This document shows positions 61,621 through 64,000 of a stretch of 64,000 nucleotides of DNA, piece by piece (the first letter of the stretch is position 1; each line of letters opens with the position of its first letter). Made by a program: the position numbers and the translations under genes. This stretch comes from Calliopsis andreniformis (Eukaryota > Arthropoda > Insecta > Hymenoptera > Andrenidae), in assembly GCF_051401765.1 (NCBI RefSeq), contig NW_027480450.1, positions 2,356,001 to 2,420,000 on the forward strand, in the 5' to 3' direction. Below the pieces are notes generated by a model, which did no database searches, was not told the DNA's origin, and saw only the letters and a program-made list of their open reading frames with translations.

Positions 61621-63963
61621 AAATATACAATAATCAAATCTCAATCCTCAAACATCTATTCTCAACACTCAATCCTCAACACTCAGTCCTCCCTCTTGAA
61701 TCCTCCATTCTCAATCCTCAATACTCAACCCTCAATCCTCAGTCCTCAAACCTCAAACCCGAATCCTCAATCCTGAATCCTCAATCCTCAACTCTCAATC
61801 CTCAATCCTCAGCCCTCAGTCCTCAACAATCAGTTGTCAATCCTCAATCCTCAATAGAGTATCCTCAATTCACAGATTTCAACACTCAATAATCAATCTG
61901 CAATCTTCATATCTCTATCCACAAACATCAATTCTCATCACTCAGCCCTCAACACTCAGTCCTCAAGGTTCAATCCTCAATCCTCAATACTCAATCTTCA
62001 ATCCTCAATACTGAATCTTCAATCCTCAGTCCCAAATCCTCAATCTTCAATCCTCAATCCTCAATCCTCAATCCTCAATCCCCAATCCTCAATTTTCAAT
62101 CCTCAATACCCAATCTTCAATCCTCAATCCTCAATCCTCAATCTTCAATCCTCAATACTCAATCTTCAATCTTCAATCCTCAATCCTCAATCCTCAATCT
62201 TCAATCCTCAATACTCAATCTTCAACCCTCAATCCTCAATCCTCAATCCTCAATCCTCAATCTTCAATCCTCAATACTCAATCCTGAATCCTCAGTCCTC
62301 AGTCCTCAAACCACAATTATGAATCCTCAATCGTGAATCTTCAATCTTCAGCCCTCAGTCCTCAACAATCAGTTGTCAATCCTCAATCCTCAATAGAATA
62401 TCCTCAATTCACAGTTTTCAATACACAATACTCAATCGGCAATCTTCAAATCTCTATCCACAAACATAAATTCTCGTCACTCAGCCCTCAACACTCAGTC
62501 CTCAATGTTCAATGCTCAATCCTCAATTCTCAATCTTCAATCTTCAATACTGAATCTTCAATCCTCAGTCCCAAATCCTCAATCTTCAATCCTCAATCCT
62601 CAATCCTCAATCCTCAATCCCCAATCCACAACCATCAATCCTCGATACTCAATCTTCAATCCTCAATCCTCAATCCTCAGTCCTCAATCCTCAATCCTCA
62701 ATCATCAATCCTCAATCTTCAATACTCAATCCTCAATCCTCAATTCTCATTCCTCAATACTCAGCCATCAATCCTCAATTCCCAATTGTCAATAAAATAT
62801 CCTGAATTCGCAGGTTTCAATACCCAAACCTCAATCCTCGATCCCTCACCCCTCATCCTCCATCCTCAATCTTTAATCCTCAGCCTTCAGTCCTCAATCC
62901 CAAGTCCTCAATCTTCAATCCTCGATGCTCAATCCTCAATCCTCAAGTCTCAGTCCTCAATCCTCAATCCTCAATCCTCAAACCTCAATCCTAAACCGCC
63001 AATCCTCGTCCTCAATCCTCAACCCTCAATCCTCAATCCTCAATCCTCAATCCTCAATCCTCAATACTCAACCATCAATTCTCAATTCTCAATACTCAAT
63101 ATAATATCCTGGATTCTCAGGATTCAATACTCAAACGTCAATACTCAACCCTCAGCCCTCATCCTCAATCCTCAATCCTCAATCCTCAATCCTCAGTCAT
63201 CAATCCTTAATCTTCAATACTCAATCGTCAATCCTCAGTCCTCAATCCTCAATCCTCAATCCTCGTTCCTCAAACTTCAATCCTCAACCCACAGTCCTCA
63301 TCCTCAATTCTCAATTCTCAATTCTCAATCCTCAATCCTCTATCTTGAATCCTCAATAATCAATCTCCAATCCTAGATCCTCAATCCCCAATCCTCAATC
63401 CTTAATCCTCAACCTTCAATCCTCAATCCTCAATAATCAAACTCTAATCCTAGATCCTCAATCACCAATCCTCAATCCTTAATCCTCAATCTTCAACCCT
63501 CAATCCCCAGTACTCAATCCTCAATCCTCAATCCTCAGACCTCACTCCTCAACCGTCAGTCCTCGTCCTCAACGCTCAACCCTCAATGCTCAATCATCAA
63601 TACTCAATCTTCAATCCTCAGTCCTCAATCCTCAATCCTCAATCCTCAATCCTCAATACTCAATCTTCAATCCTCAATCCTCAATCCTGAATCCTCAATC
63701 TTCAATCCTCAATACTCAATCTTCAATCCTCAATCCTCAGTCCTCAAACCTCGATTCTGAATCCTCAATCGTGAATCCTCAATCTTTAGCCCTCAGTACT
63801 CAACAATCAGTTGTCAATCCTCAATCCTCAATAGAGTATCCTCAATTCACAGATTTCAATACTCAATAATCAATCTGCAATCTTCATATCTCTATCCACA
63901 AACATCAATTCTCATCACTCAGCCCTCAACACTCAGTCCTCAAGGTTCAATCCTCAATCCTCA
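61296..63963 (+). repeat. Right-end 2.7-kb block, 12566/12573-bp offset, copy 2
   Basis: Second copy of 48730-51390. Near 63963 the copies part: here CAATCCTCAATACTC, there CAATCCTCAATCCTC. The array continues in the same manner to the edge at 64000. Confidence 0.9.
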
Positions 63964-64000
63964 ATACTCAATCTTCAATCCTCAATACTGAATCTTCAAT

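Larger units (their letters stand above)
1..64000 (+). repeat. Heptanucleotide satellite array (TCAATCC)n with higher-order structure, filling the window
   Basis: The window consists of head-to-tail copies of TCAATCC and point-mutated forms of it, always on the same strand. Perfect runs are short, usually two to eight units, and are broken by recurring variants: TCAATAC, TCTTCAATCC, TCAGTCC, TCAACCC, TCAAACC, TGAATCC, TCGATCC and units with one base gained or lost. The + strand has very little G, because the consensus has none. No unique DNA, transposon or inverted segment interrupts the array, and both ends stop in mid-repeat, so the true array is longer. No gene is supported anywhere: the + strand frames stay open only because three heptamers equal seven codons with no stop. 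Arrays of this size are typical of eukaryotic heterochromatin; a prokaryotic origin cannot be excluded from sequence alone. Confidence 0.98.

Noticed and set aside
906..63840. Modules as tRNA or other structured RNA genes
   Set aside because: The + strand has so little G that no extended helix can form, and no A-box/B-box or cloverleaf pattern is visible on either strand.
1..64000. CRISPR array
   Set aside because: There is no alternation of constant repeats with unique spacers; all the DNA is the same 7-bp unit, and no cas gene is present.
1..64000. Telomere repeat
   Set aside because: The unit is a heptamer like plant TTTAGGG, but GGATTGA lacks the run of three G and the usual T-A-G order. 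The array is strongly diverged with kilobase-scale higher-order units, unlike a terminal telomere.
1..64000. Cyanobacterial STRR heptamer repeats as the identity of the array
   Set aside because: STRRs are also heptamers, but they form short intergenic arrays. A 64-kb array with higher-order units does not fit, and no bacterial gene is present to support it. Kept only as a comparison.

Overview
The whole 64 kb window is one uninterrupted, head-to-tail satellite array built from a 7-bp unit, TCAATCC on the + strand (GGATTGA on the other), and I see no gene in it. Every stretch I read is this heptamer or a mutated form of it (TCAATAC, TCTTCAATCC, TCAGTCC, TCAACCC, TCAAACC, TGAATCC, TCGATCC and similar). 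I found no protein-coding gene, rRNA, tRNA, transposon, CRISPR array or inverted block. The array runs off both edges. The many open frames on the + strand follow from the unit length: 7 is coprime to 3, so 21 bp reads as the same heptapeptide (S-S-I-L-N-P-Q) in all three frames with no stop, while the minus strand has TGA once per 21 bp in every frame.

Organism: this cannot be named from the sequence. A monotonous array of tens of kilobases with multi-kilobase higher-order repeats and a strong strand bias is what eukaryotic centromeric, pericentromeric or other heterochromatic satellites look like, so I favour a eukaryote. Short heptamer tandem repeats are also known between genes in heterocystous cyanobacteria (STRR sequences), but those arrays are far shorter. 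No flanking unique DNA is present to decide.

Layout. 1-1618: left part, with a 132-bp tandem duplication. 1619-17840: two nested large duplications (offsets 4175 and 6911 bp), about 99.9% identical by eye. 17841-26370: a second family (offsets 4667 and 3493). 26371-33395: a third family with nested 1077/1503/2580-bp offsets, plus a 7025-bp-offset copy of the end of the second. 33396-38700: relocated copies of the second family (offsets 10135 and 13258) and a young 342/412-bp trimer. 38700-45483: a 1.3-kb block present twice (offset 5473), each containing a 350-bp tandem pair. 45484-64000: the most intensely shuffled part (offsets 3649, 5334, 7512, 7073, 2137, 1210, 12566/12573).

Higher-order structure. 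About 127 copies of a longer, more conserved module interrupt the heptamers, roughly one per 500 bp. All centre on AGAATATCCT or a close variant and fall into three related families that I call A (about 70), B (about 42) and C (15). Many B copies carry a 7-bp inverted repeat around an EcoRI site. These modules are the only signal beyond heptamer and block structure, and are the best candidates for something functional such as a protein-binding site or a recombination register. That role is inference. Block boundaries are read by eye and are good to about 20 bp; counts are hand counts.
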